Shown here piece by piece: positions 19,624 to 28,749 of a stretch of DNA of 64,000 bases. This DNA is from Kalmanozyma brasiliensis GHG001 (taxonomy: Eukaryota > Basidiomycota > Ustilaginomycetes > Ustilaginales), in NCBI RefSeq assembly GCF_000497045.1, contig NW_015961958.1, positions 62,001 to 126,000 on the forward strand, given 5' to 3'. The notes below the pieces were generated by a model. That model did not search any database and was not told the DNA's origin. It was given only the letters and a program-made list of their open reading frames with translations. The position numbers and the translations under genes are program-made. Within the stretch, counting starts at the first letter, position 1; each line of letters starts with the position of its first letter.

Positions 19624-21426
19624 CTACTCGTACTTTTTGAGGAACTCGTTGTGGAACTTGCCATACCTCTCGATGAACTCGTCGGTCTCCTTGGCGAGCA
19701 CTGTGGTTCGGAAGAAACACGCACCCGTGTCCTTCTCTGGCATTTTACCGAACCCGCTTCCGGGGACGACGCAGATTCCGGTCGCATCGAGCATCTCCAA
19801 ACAGTAAAACTCGTCGACCTTCTTGCCCTTCTCCTTGGCCGCCTCGTGGGCCTTCTTGGGCAGTGTCACACGGGGGAACAGATACAGAGCTCCCTGAGCA
19901 GGTTCGACTTCGACACCGGGGAGCTCGGCGAACTTGCTCGCCATGCGTTCCGATCGCGTCTGGAGCGTCTCGTGAATCGCCTCGGTCTCCTGCTTGTACA
20001 GCTCGTACGAGGGCGATCCTTCCGTAGGCGGCTTGACCAGCATGTCCACTCCAATCTGCCCTTGCAACGAGGGGCAAAGGGAGATCGAGGCGAGCTTGTA
20101 GATCTGCGCCTCGACATCCGGGTCCATGTTGGTCAACTCGAAGTAGCCACCACGACGCCCGCACTCGCCAGAAACACCCTTGGAGATGCTGTGGTACGAA
20201 ACCAGCTCGACGCTCGACGCGATCTCCCGCTCCGCAGCATCGTTCGACTTGGAAAAGTCCATCAGCACCTTTTTAAACGAGTGGAAGGGTCGAGTGTCGG
20301 GTTGGTAGATGTTGGCCTGGTAGACCTCGTCTGCGAGGAGAACGACGCGTTTGGTGTAGGCCATGCGGATGAGGTCCTGGATGTTTTCGTAGGAGAGACA
20401 CTGGCCGGTGGGGTTGCCCGGGTTAATGACCGCACAGGCACGAACGTCGACGCCGTTGGAACGGGCCTCGTCGATGGAGCGCGACATGGAGTCGACGTCG
20501 AGCGACCAGTCGTCGAATGGGTTGAGGTCGTATCGCACAGGTTGGGCGTTGTACAGCGCAAGGGCGGCACTGTAGAGCGGATACTGCGGGATGGGGATCA
20601 TAACGCCCGAATCGGGACCGGCGATGAGCACCTGCAGCAACAGCTGGACTCCGCCACTGGCACCAGCGGTGAGGTAGATGAGCTCGGGATCCGATGGGTA
20701 GCCATCACGCTGCTCGATGAACTCGGCGACGTGCTTGCGGACGATCGAGGCGCCCTTGGAGTGCGAGTAGGCGCCGACGCTGCCAATGTCTTGGAGCAAG
20801 AGCTTGGCGCGCTCCTGCGTGTCCTTGGGGAACATCTTGTCGACGCCAGGCTGGTCCATGAGCTCTGGGTATTCGGTCAAGGCAGCCACCTGACGCCAGA
20901 AGGTCAAGGGCTTCTGTGCGAGGTAAGGCTGCTGCTGCGGGTTGCCGATATTGGCAGTGACGACCGAAGAGAAGGGGAGGTCCGCATTGCCCTCTGCGAT
21001 CTGGGCGGCGTACTTGTTGGCACGATTCGAAATCTCGCCACGGACAGCATACTCGGCCTCGAGCACGTGCGGGTTGATGGTCTTGGTGGTGAGCACAGGC
21101 TTATAACCAGCGTCGGACTTGGAGGAGGAGGCAAAGTTGCGCGAGGACGAGGCCTGCGTTGTGTACGACGAGCCGTATGCCGAGTCGACGGCCATGCTGG
21201 AGGAGGAGCCAGAGGAGGAGGAGGATCGGGAGAGGGAGCGGTTCCTAGACTGTGACGTTGAGGTCATGCTTGCAAAGGGCGAGGCAAAGGTGGACAGAGC
21301 TCGACGGGATGCAGGTGAGACGGTGGTGGAAGGGAGCGAGGCGGCAGCTGCGGCAGTCACGGAAGGAAGGGCGGCTAGCGATGACGAGGAGGAGGCCCGG
21401 GAGAGGGCGACACGGAGGAGAGACAT
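19624..21426 (-). CDS. ALT1: Alanine aminotransferase, probably with mitochondrial presequence
   Basis: The enzyme interconverts alanine plus 2-oxoglutarate and pyruvate plus glutamate, using PLP. From the ATG at 21426 the protein has 600 residues; a longer in-frame reading starts only at TTG. Residues 1-55 are Ser/Ala/Arg-rich with almost no acidic residue, like a mitochondrial presequence, and a second ATG (MTSTSQSRN, residue 54) could give a cytosolic form. The catalytic domain shows INPHVLEAEYAVRG, ANIGNPQQ, LTAGASGGVQ, INPGNPTGQCLS, LLADEVYQ and SISKGVSGECGRRGGY, with the PLP lysine near residue 416. This is the alanine rather than aspartate transaminase signature. A Ser-rich low-complexity stretch (about 60-110) separates the presequence from the fold. 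Confidence 0.9.
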   Translation of the reverse strand: MSLLRVALSRASSSSSLAALPSVTAAAAASLPSTTVSPASRRALSTFASPFASMTSTSQSRNRSLSRSSSSSGSSSSMAVDSAYGSSYTTQASSSRNFASSSKSDAGYKPVLTTKTINPHVLEAEYAVRGEISNRANKYAAQIAEGNADLPFSSVVTANIGNPQQQPYLAQKPLTFWRQVAALTEYPELMDQPGVDKMFPKDTQERAKLLLQDIGSVGAYSHSKGASIVRKHVAEFIEQRDGYPSDPELIYLTAGASGGVQLLLQVLIAGPDSGVMIPIPQYPLYSAALALYNAQPVRYDLNPFDDWSLDVDSMSRSIDEARSNGVDVRACAVINPGNPTGQCLSYENIQDLIRMAYTKRVVLLADEVYQANIYQPDTRPFHSFKKVLMDFSKSNDAAEREIASSVELVSYHSISKGVSGECGRRGGYFELTNMDPDVEAQIYKLASISLCPSLQGQIGVDMLVKPPTEGSPSYELYKQETEAIHETLQTRSERMASKFAELPGVEVEPAQGALYLFPRVTLPKKAHEAAKEKGKKVDEFYCLEMLDATGICVVPGSGFGKMPEKDTGACFFRTTVLAKETDEFIERYGKFHNEFLKKYE

Positions 21427-22426
21427 GATAAGCGAAACACACGCGCGGGCCTCTGTGGGCGGGGAGGGCAAAGGTATGACTAGGAGCGAGCGAGCGGAGC
21501 TTGGATGCAGGGCTGGAGGAACGCGGGGCAAGTGGAGCTGATTGAGCTGCAGCGGTGCCAAGCAAGCCTCGAGGTGGGGAGAGCAACAAGACCGGAAGCG
21601 GCGGAAGGGAAAGAGGCCGAGAGAGGAAAGGGCAGGGGAGGTGAAAGCGAGGAGGAAGGGTAGGCCGGGCTGAACCGGACTAACAAGAGGGCTGCCGGCA
21701 GTGACGCAGCTGTGCTCTAAGAGAGATTATGACGACTGAAGGGGACGAATGAAGCGGCCTTCTAACCGGGTCACAAATATAGCCTTCATCCTTGCTCTGC
21801 TCTCAGGCGAAAATTTTGATCGCTTTCTCCCTTTGCCTTCGCAAAGCAAAGCTGCGATCCGACGTCGGAGAAGGGGCGAAAGGGTGCTCGCTGGCTGCAG
21901 CTGCAGGGCGTAGGGCGCTTGAAATTGACCGAAGAAGAATCCGACTTCGCTCTTGTTGCCGTCCAATTTGCCGTGCGCTCCGAGTCAGGACGAGAGGAGA
22001 AAGGGCGAGCGAGTCACAGGAAGACCGCAGCCATGGCCTTGTGACGCGCGTTCCACGATGCAGGCGCAATTTCATCGCAACACACATCGATCTCACAATG
22101 CAGACCTGAAAAAGCGATCATCAGCGACACGCTCTCTTATCAGTCTTCTCTTCTTATCGTGGTCACATTGCTCTTCATAAAGTTTAATGCGGTCATTCAC
22201 GATCGCAGTCACGAAATGCCGTTCACGATGACGACAACGATGTGGGAACGAAGAGACTGAAATGCTGCTGACTTGGGAATGTATGCTGTGTGTATGTGGA
22301 ACAATGCTATGAAAACCGGTCCGGATCCTTGGGAATGTTTTGTGTATGGAGCAGGCCATGTCTTTTGTCTGAGGGAGTCGCATCGTGAGACGAGAAAAAG
22401 GGACACGTTTGCAGCGACAAGACCGT
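21427..22426. other. Intergenic region between ALT1 and the disordered orphan
   Basis: This kilobase contains the ALT1 promoter (purine-rich on the plus strand at 21480-21680) and the 3' flank of the minus-strand gene to its right. No gene was supported. Confidence 0.5.
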
Positions 22427-24076
22427 CTAGTAGGCGTACGAGGCACGCGAGCGCTTCATGGGTCGACCCAGCGCATCCGCTTCCTCGGCATGGCCTCGTT
22501 GCAGCTCGTCCGACAGACGCTTGCACTGGCTTTGCGAGCGTGACAGCGCATGTCGCTCCACTTGGTGCTCTTCTTCCACCACTGTGGCCACGCTGTCTCC
22601 TCGCGCACGACTGTGGCTGTGATGGCGCTCATCTGCGTCTTGGTCCTCATCATCGTCGCTCCAGTTTGTGTGATCGAGACGAGCCAGCAGCGCATCTCTA
22701 GCGGCTTGACGACCCTCAAACGCTGCCGCCGCGGTATCGCTGTCGCGTGTGACGCTCTGTAGTCTAGCCGAGCTGGATGGCGCCGACGTGTGGTGCTGTT
22801 TCTGCGCCACAATCTGCGCGGCAAACAGCCCGCCCCCAACGCGGGGCGCTTGCGTGTCCCGCCCCTCGTGACTGTTGCTGCGTGCGCTGCTGCTCTGACT
22901 GGACCTTGCTTGCAGCGATGCACCCCGCCGTGTGTCCCCTTGCGTCGGAAGGGAAGAGCTGGTCGACGCTGTCGGCGGGAAGAGGAGCCTGGGCTGAAGT
23001 CGCGGAGGTCGCTCTGCTTTGTAGTACGGATTGAACTCGTTCGACCTGGCACGTTGATCCTCCTCCGAATCATCCTCCTCCGAATCGTACTCTGGATCGG
23101 CGTATGTGACCCTCTGGCCACGGAAGACGTACGCGATCTTGCCACGCTCCTTGCCGGGAATCTGCTTGGCGCGCCGATAGGCGACATGGCCGTTGGGACC
23201 ATGGAAGCCGTTGTCGGCTGGTCCGCCTGCGAGGAACGGGTTCTTGGGCGTATCGCGAATGGGCATGGTCGAAACCACTGGCTCGTTGACCACGCTCACG
23301 CGTTCCGAGAAAGGTCGAGCAGGTCGCAGCGTGCCGGCCCGAGCACGGAGAGGAGGTGGCGTGGTGGCCTGCGAAGACGACGCTCGGGGTGTGGTCTCGC
23401 CGTCGAAATCACGATCCATGTCGTCTTCGTGAACAGAGCCTTCAGCGTCCTGATCGCTGTCGAACTCGTCGTAGTAGGGGTGCGAGTGATGCGGACGAGA
23501 AGCTGAAGCGGCAGCTCGACATGTCGAGGTGGATGCCGCGGACGGGCGACGGTCGAGGAATGGATTGTGCTCGTCGTCCGACTCGAACGGAATGCCCTGG
23601 TTGAGAGTGTGGAAGCGTTCATGGATGGACACAGCCGGCATCAGCCCTGCTATGGGCACTGGCGGCTGAGGGTAGATTGGCTGGTCAGCCATCGCTTCCA
23701 CATGTGCTTGCTGAACCGCAACCGAAGCATGGACGACGTCGCCCTCCGAATCGGTCCGGTGACGCATAGCGTAGTCGTTGCCATCGTTGACTTCTTGATC
23801 ATGGCGCACGTCCTTGCTCATAGGTGGTGTGAGGGGACGCGAAGCTCGTTCCGCATCCGAGAGATGGTCGTCGTGCTTCTTGACGGGACTGCGGATGTTG
23901 TGCGGGAGATGGTTGTGATGCTGGAAATGACTCGCTTGTGGTTGCTGAGCTGATGATGTGCGGCTGAAGACATCGACCGCGTTGACGAACTTGTGTGCGT
24001 CCTGAATGCGGGGCTGATCCGCCTTGTCCGTCCTGCCGGACAGTGGCGGCGAAATGAGGCCTTGCCGAATCGACAT
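22427..24076 (-). CDS. Hypothetical, largely disordered protein with two NPFL motifs
   Basis: This is a 549-residue single-exon frame from the ATG at 24076. I do not recognise a family. Most of the chain is disordered, with His/Ser/Asp-rich segments and acidic patches (DSEEDDSEED). Two NPFL motifs stand out (HNPFLDRRP near 170 and KNPFLAGGPADNG near 282). The second is followed by RRAKQIPGKERGKIAYVFRG and VTYADPEYD, which is the only stretch that looks conserved. The C-terminus ends in a basic cluster (RPMKRSRASYAY) that could be a nuclear localisation signal. A regulatory or nuclear role is a guess. The frame is accepted because of its length, its ATG and the conserved-looking block. Confidence 0.6.
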   Translation of the reverse strand: MSIRQGLISPPLSGRTDKADQPRIQDAHKFVNAVDVFSRTSSAQQPQASHFQHHNHLPHNIRSPVKKHDDHLSDAERASRPLTPPMSKDVRHDQEVNDGNDYAMRHRTDSEGDVVHASVAVQQAHVEAMADQPIYPQPPVPIAGLMPAVSIHERFHTLNQGIPFESDDEHNPFLDRRPSAASTSTCRAAASASRPHHSHPYYDEFDSDQDAEGSVHEDDMDRDFDGETTPRASSSQATTPPPLRARAGTLRPARPFSERVSVVNEPVVSTMPIRDTPKNPFLAGGPADNGFHGPNGHVAYRRAKQIPGKERGKIAYVFRGQRVTYADPEYDSEEDDSEEDQRARSNEFNPYYKAERPPRLQPRLLFPPTASTSSSLPTQGDTRRGASLQARSSQSSSARSNSHEGRDTQAPRVGGGLFAAQIVAQKQHHTSAPSSSARLQSVTRDSDTAAAAFEGRQAARDALLARLDHTNWSDDDEDQDADERHHSHSRARGDSVATVVEEEHQVERHALSRSQSQCKRLSDELQRGHAEEADALGRPMKRSRASYAY

Positions 24077-25404
24077 TTTGGTGCGTCACAAAGCTTTGAG
24101 GCTCGACAGGGTCGTTCGTTGGCGGATTGTCGTCGCAAAGGTGAGCGAGAGAGACGCGAGACCCAGCTGCGGTGGTCTGGTCGCCTAAAAGTTGGCTAGC
24201 TGACTGGATGTTCAGGCGGTCATGAACAGCAGTTTGTGGTGCCTGATGAAGGATGGAGGGACGACTGAGGTACTGGATGGCAAAGATGCAGAGGGAAGCA
24301 AAGTAGCAGGTGACGATTCCGTGCGAACGTGGACGACTTGATCGAGTCTGATAGAGGCGATGACTGGATGCTAAAGCTGGATGGATGCTGGAGGATTGAT
24401 AAGCGTACGAGGTTGAGCGGCGATGCTGGAGAGATGAAGCAATGTTGAGGGTATGATGCAATAGTTATGGACGACGGCGTAACGAAAGGATGCGAAGATG
24501 GATGGATGGATGGAGGAGGTCAAAGCATGCGACTTCCGCCACGAATCGGAGTGACTTATTGAAGGCACGCTTGGATCGCAAATTATGAAACGGGTGCGAT
24601 CTTCTTACTCTGATTGCCTCGTACGCAGCCGATTCGTCATTGACGACGCTCGACTCCGTCCGCACCTCATCACAACGCCCCACATACGGTATCACAGGAC
24701 TGTCCAATTGTGGCTCATTCGCTTGCTCAGCAGCATCATCTCGGAGATGTCCCTTTCTCGAACCAAACGCGACGTGCATGCAAAATGTGATTTCAAAGAG
24801 AAAGGGTCTGTGCCTGCCTGTGTGGAAATTCATCAAACAGGGCTTTCGCCCGCCTGTCAGCCTGCTCATCACGCTCTTTCTTTCATAAAATCACAATTCT
24901 TTGGCGTAAATTGATCCGGCGGACGCGTCGCTGCGTGAGCTCGAGACGTGTCGCGTAAATGACTGAAATATTTATTTTGGTCCTCGTCGAATGTCAGATC
25001 GGAAGAGTCGCTGAAACAACCAACGGAAAGAAGACGAGAGACGAAGGAGAAATTCGGCAAGCTTCTCAAGGCTCAGCCAGGCCAAACCAAGCCAAGAAGA
25101 AGAAGAGAGCGATGTCGTCTGTCGGTTATCGACCCGGCTCAACTCAGATCTTGTGGACTGAGCGTCCTTGCAGGGCGTGTCGCATAGAAAGCCTCGCCTC
25201 TGCCTTCTTATCCGGGAGCACGGAAAGCTAAGCTTAATCCGAAGCAGGTCGCCGTCCAAATTGATTTCCTTCTCTATCTGTGTCCCATTGTCCTCCGGGC
25301 GTTTGAAGCTCGCTATCATCTAGCGACCCTCCCCCATTCCACCATCGTCTCCGCTTCGACACGAACATCACGCATCGCGACCCAACAGCCGCAGACTGAG
25401 CAGC
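24077..25404. promoter_or_regulatory. Divergent intergenic region (disordered orphan / MYND-SET gene)
   Basis: About 1.3 kb without a supported gene. It holds a short GATG tetranucleotide repeat at 24497 and AT-rich stretches near 24900-24975, but no RNA gene was recognised. Confidence 0.45.
24497..24513. repeat. (GATG)4 microsatellite
   Basis: Four perfect copies of GATG plus one base. It lies in the divergent intergenic region and is probably a neutral simple repeat. Confidence 0.8.
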
Positions 25405-28116
25405 ATGTCTTCAGCATCCTCCTTCGCCGCGCTCAAAGCACAGAGGGATGCACGCCGCAATCCTTTCGGTGCTCCTACTGCTTCTCAGCCGGGTAACGCC
25501 GGCGCGAGTCAGGCTCAGGACGCCCCCATGGCTTTTGACATGAGTCCGCCAGCCCCACCTTCCGCAGCACACTCGCAATCGCCGTCGCAACCCAGCGCTG
25601 TCCCCATCGCTGCCGGTCGAGCGACCCAAGCTGTACCAATAGCCGGCGGATCGCGTTCACACCTCGGCGAACAAGAGGGCATGCACCAGCAAGCATCTCG
25701 GCCTTCGCAGCAGCAGCAGCCGCACAGAGCCAGACTCGAACCAGGCGCTGCCGGTAGCCGTGTGAGGCTGCCTGACATCCAAGACCTCGAGCTGCGCTTC
25801 GATGCCTACTCGAGCGAACGTGCACTCTTCTACGCCCCTCTCCCAAAGAATGGTCCTAGACCTGCCGACTTTTCCACTTCCAGCTCCTCGTCTGCCTTTT
25901 CGCCGCCCAACCCATCCCGGTCTCTGTCAGGATCGATGTCGTACTCCTACTCGCAGCTTTTGTCCAGCTCGTACTCAGCGCCGGGAGGATGGGCAGCGGC
26001 CGGCATCTCGAGCTGTCGACCTGGCGATGTCCTCCTTCGAGTTCGCCCGGAGGTCGCGGTGCTCTCGACTGCCTTGCTGGAACAGCGATGTTCCGCATGC
26101 TATTCGCCTCCCATGGCCGACTCCAAGCTTCAACGCTGCTCGGCTTGCAAGGTCATTCGCTACTGCTCCAATGCCTGCCAAAGGAAGGACTGGCCCGCGC
26201 ACCGTGACGAGTGCAAGGCGCTCAAGGCAATGCATCAGCTTCATACCTACCGATCCGCCCTGCGTCAGCAACAGCAATTGGATCAGCGCCTCGCAAGCAG
26301 ACATGCACAGAACCAAGCCGCCGCCGCACCATTTGGAGTCGGCTCTTTCCAGGACAACGACCAAGTGGTCGCCGCCGCGGCTGCAGCTGGTCATCTTCAG
26401 GAAAGTGATGGAGAGGATGAAGACGCGGAAGGTGCAAAGAGTTATACCGGAACCACCAAAGATCGCATCCGACTGCCCAGTTCGATGATGCGCGCGCTCG
26501 CTCGATGGATCTGGGCTCGCAGTCGCATCGGCACCGGCGGCAAGGACAAGGCTCGGGGCGATGGCGGCGACTTGCTCGAGCTGTGCTCCCACCGCGAAAG
26601 GTTTGCACCTGAACAGCTGCAGCAGCAGGCACAGCTTGCCATTCACCTTGCGCAGTACCTCACCGCCGCGGCTCGTGCAGCAGCGCTTTTTGCGCCAGTC
26701 TCGAGAGGCGAGGCCAACCTGGACGAAATGATGCAGCCCGAGACGACCTTTTCGCAAGGCGACGCACTGCGAGCACTAGGCATCGACTCGGCGACCGAGC
26801 TGCTCGACCTCGTCTGCCAATTCTCGTGCAACTCGTTCACGCTCACCGACAGCGATCTCAACTCAATGGGAGTGTGTATGCATCCGAGCATGGCCATGAT
26901 CAATCACGCATGCACACCCAACTCAGCCGTGGTGTTTCCCTTCGGCGGAGCTGCCAAAGGAGGGCAGCAAAAGTGGAACGACGGCGAAGACAGGATCATG
27001 CAGCTTGTTGCTCTGCGCGCCATTGAGCCAGGAGAGGAGCTGCTCATCTCGTACGTCGACGTTGCCGACACGTACGCGGACCGACGCAAGTACCTACAGA
27101 AGCGCTACTGCTTCGACTGCCGATGCGAGCTGTGCCGCCAGAGCCACGCCAAATCGTCGTCTGCCAACTCGCAACCATTTGCGTCGCCAATGTCGGCATC
27201 GTCCTCGTCCCAGCATGGTTTTGGTGCGCGGCCGCCGTCGTCCAACAGCTGGATTGACCCACGACGCGCGGTGTGGTGCCCGCAGCGGTGCGGAGGCTGG
27301 ATCGATGGGTCCTCGCTCGAGGCGCAGGCCAACGCTGCCGCTGGTGTTGCCAAGTGCAACAAGTGCCATGCGGCGTCCAACGTGACAGCCTCGGGCATTG
27401 CAGAGGACACGCAACATGCCAAGGATGTTCTTCATCAAGCCTCGCAATGGCTGGACCGAGGACAGGCTGAAGCGGCGTGGAACCGATGCGCCTCGGTGTT
27501 GCCGCAGCTCGTCGAACGATACCCGCCTTCGTGGCAACCGCTCTTCCAGCTGCTGAGATTGGCCACGACATGTTTGATCGAGGCAGGCTCGTCGCTGTTG
27601 GCGCAGCTGCCAGACGCTTCGAATACCCAGGCAGCGGTGTACTGCTTTGACGAAGCGGTGCGGATGCAGATGCTGGTGGTCGCGGGCACACAAGCGTCCA
27701 ACACGCCCGTCTATGCCAAGGGTCATCCGGCCAGAGCCATCGCCATCGCTACGCTTGCCAAGCTGGTGCTTGCCCAGTTCGACAATGCGCAGCGCATGGC
27801 ATCGCACGGGTTCAACGGAGCCGCGATGCAGAACAGCGCCGCGCCTACCGCTGCGGTATGCCGAGCGGCCATGGAGCAGACTTCCGCACAGGACGGCCAG
27901 ACGCTCTCGATCCTCAGAGACCCACCGAGCGTGCCGGACGAGATGCGCATCGATCTGGCAAAGCAGTTGCTCACACAGGCCATCGAGGAGCTCGACATTG
28001 GATTTGGAAGGTCGAACCAGGGTGGGCGCTCGGGCCGTGAAATGCGGACAGCGCTCACCGAGATGGAAGAGGAGATGGCCTTGCTTGCCAGGACCAACTC
28101 GCTGTCAGTGTCGTAG
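25405..28116 (+). CDS. MYND-SET lysine methyltransferase (SMYD type)
   Basis: This 903-residue single-exon protein contains a MYND zinc finger at about 228-270 (RCSACYSPP, then RCSACKVIRYCSNACQRKDWPAH, then C). A split SET domain follows, with NHACTPNSAVVFPF near 499-512 and ALRAIEPGEELLISYVD near 535-552. The post-SET cysteine cluster RYCFDCRCELC lies near 567-577. This order is diagnostic of SMYD-class lysine methyltransferases, which modify histones or cytosolic proteins using S-adenosylmethionine; the catalytic NHxCxPN motif is intact. The first 220 residues are Ser/Gln/Pro-rich and specific to this lineage. The C-terminal part (about 670-900) is helical and resembles the TPR-like domain of SMYD proteins. 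The substrate cannot be read from sequence. Confidence 0.82.
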   Translation: MSSASSFAALKAQRDARRNPFGAPTASQPGNAGASQAQDAPMAFDMSPPAPPSAAHSQSPSQPSAVPIAAGRATQAVPIAGGSRSHLGEQEGMHQQASRPSQQQQPHRARLEPGAAGSRVRLPDIQDLELRFDAYSSERALFYAPLPKNGPRPADFSTSSSSSAFSPPNPSRSLSGSMSYSYSQLLSSSYSAPGGWAAAGISSCRPGDVLLRVRPEVAVLSTALLEQRCSACYSPPMADSKLQRCSACKVIRYCSNACQRKDWPAHRDECKALKAMHQLHTYRSALRQQQQLDQRLASRHAQNQAAAAPFGVGSFQDNDQVVAAAAAAGHLQESDGEDEDAEGAKSYTGTTKDRIRLPSSMMRALARWIWARSRIGTGGKDKARGDGGDLLELCSHRERFAPEQLQQQAQLAIHLAQYLTAAARAAALFAPVSRGEANLDEMMQPETTFSQGDALRALGIDSATELLDLVCQFSCNSFTLTDSDLNSMGVCMHPSMAMINHACTPNSAVVFPFGGAAKGGQQKWNDGEDRIMQLVALRAIEPGEELLISYVDVADTYADRRKYLQKRYCFDCRCELCRQSHAKSSSANSQPFASPMSASSSSQHGFGARPPSSNSWIDPRRAVWCPQRCGGWIDGSSLEAQANAAAGVAKCNKCHAASNVTASGIAEDTQHAKDVLHQASQWLDRGQAEAAWNRCASVLPQLVERYPPSWQPLFQLLRLATTCLIEAGSSLLAQLPDASNTQAAVYCFDEAVRMQMLVVAGTQASNTPVYAKGHPARAIAIATLAKLVLAQFDNAQRMASHGFNGAAMQNSAAPTAAVCRAAMEQTSAQDGQTLSILRDPPSVPDEMRIDLAKQLLTQAIEELDIGFGRSNQGGRSGREMRTALTEMEEEMALLARTNSLSVS

Positions 28117-28749
28117 CGTTCAAAGGCAATGCAAAGACATGGTTGGCATCTTGAGCGCCAGAGACCATGTGCTTATAAAAGACAAGCCTGTGCGGAGTGA
28201 GACGGAATGAACCCTTTTCCTGGCAGGCGACGCGTCTGTGCTAAACGCGACTGAAGAAGCTGAGAGGCATAAAGGGATTTGGGCCGGCTGAGAGACGCGC
28301 TCTGCAGAAGAGTGCAACACTTCTCGCGCCCGGTTTTTTTGGCAGGCAGGCAGAGGAAGCGGGTCCAGACGAGACCGCGCTGCTGAGCCTCCCTTGGCTC
28401 GAGAGCCTCTATGCGCGAGTGGAATGCGCAGCTCCACTCGACGCGCCCTTCTCACTCGACAAGGCTGCATCTTGGCTGGACCTCCTTCGCTATCTTTCCC
28501 TTGCCTCTTCACCCAAGCAACAGCAGCGGCCACTCAGTCTTTCTGATCCCACCCGCTTCTCAGCATCGTCCGATAGACTGGATCATCAGCGTTCACCTCG
28601 TCCCGTACTCGGGCACAGTCACTTCCTTCAGCACTCGAAACCGCCCTGACCAGGTCACGCGATCCAACCGCCGACGACCAGCACTTGATCATACCCCGCG
28701 CAACACACAGAGAGGCCCATAGCCTCGCTTTCATACCACACGGCCCATC
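28117..28749. other. Intergenic region before PDS5
   Basis: The 633 bases contain the PDS5 promoter and a pyrimidine-rich leader (28420-28700). A TATAAAAG at 28174 is too far from the PDS5 ATG to assign. Confidence 0.45.

Noticed and set aside
28174..28181. TATAAAAG after the MYND-SET gene
   Set aside because: It is more than 560 bases from the PDS5 start and close to a stop codon, so no promoter role can be supported.
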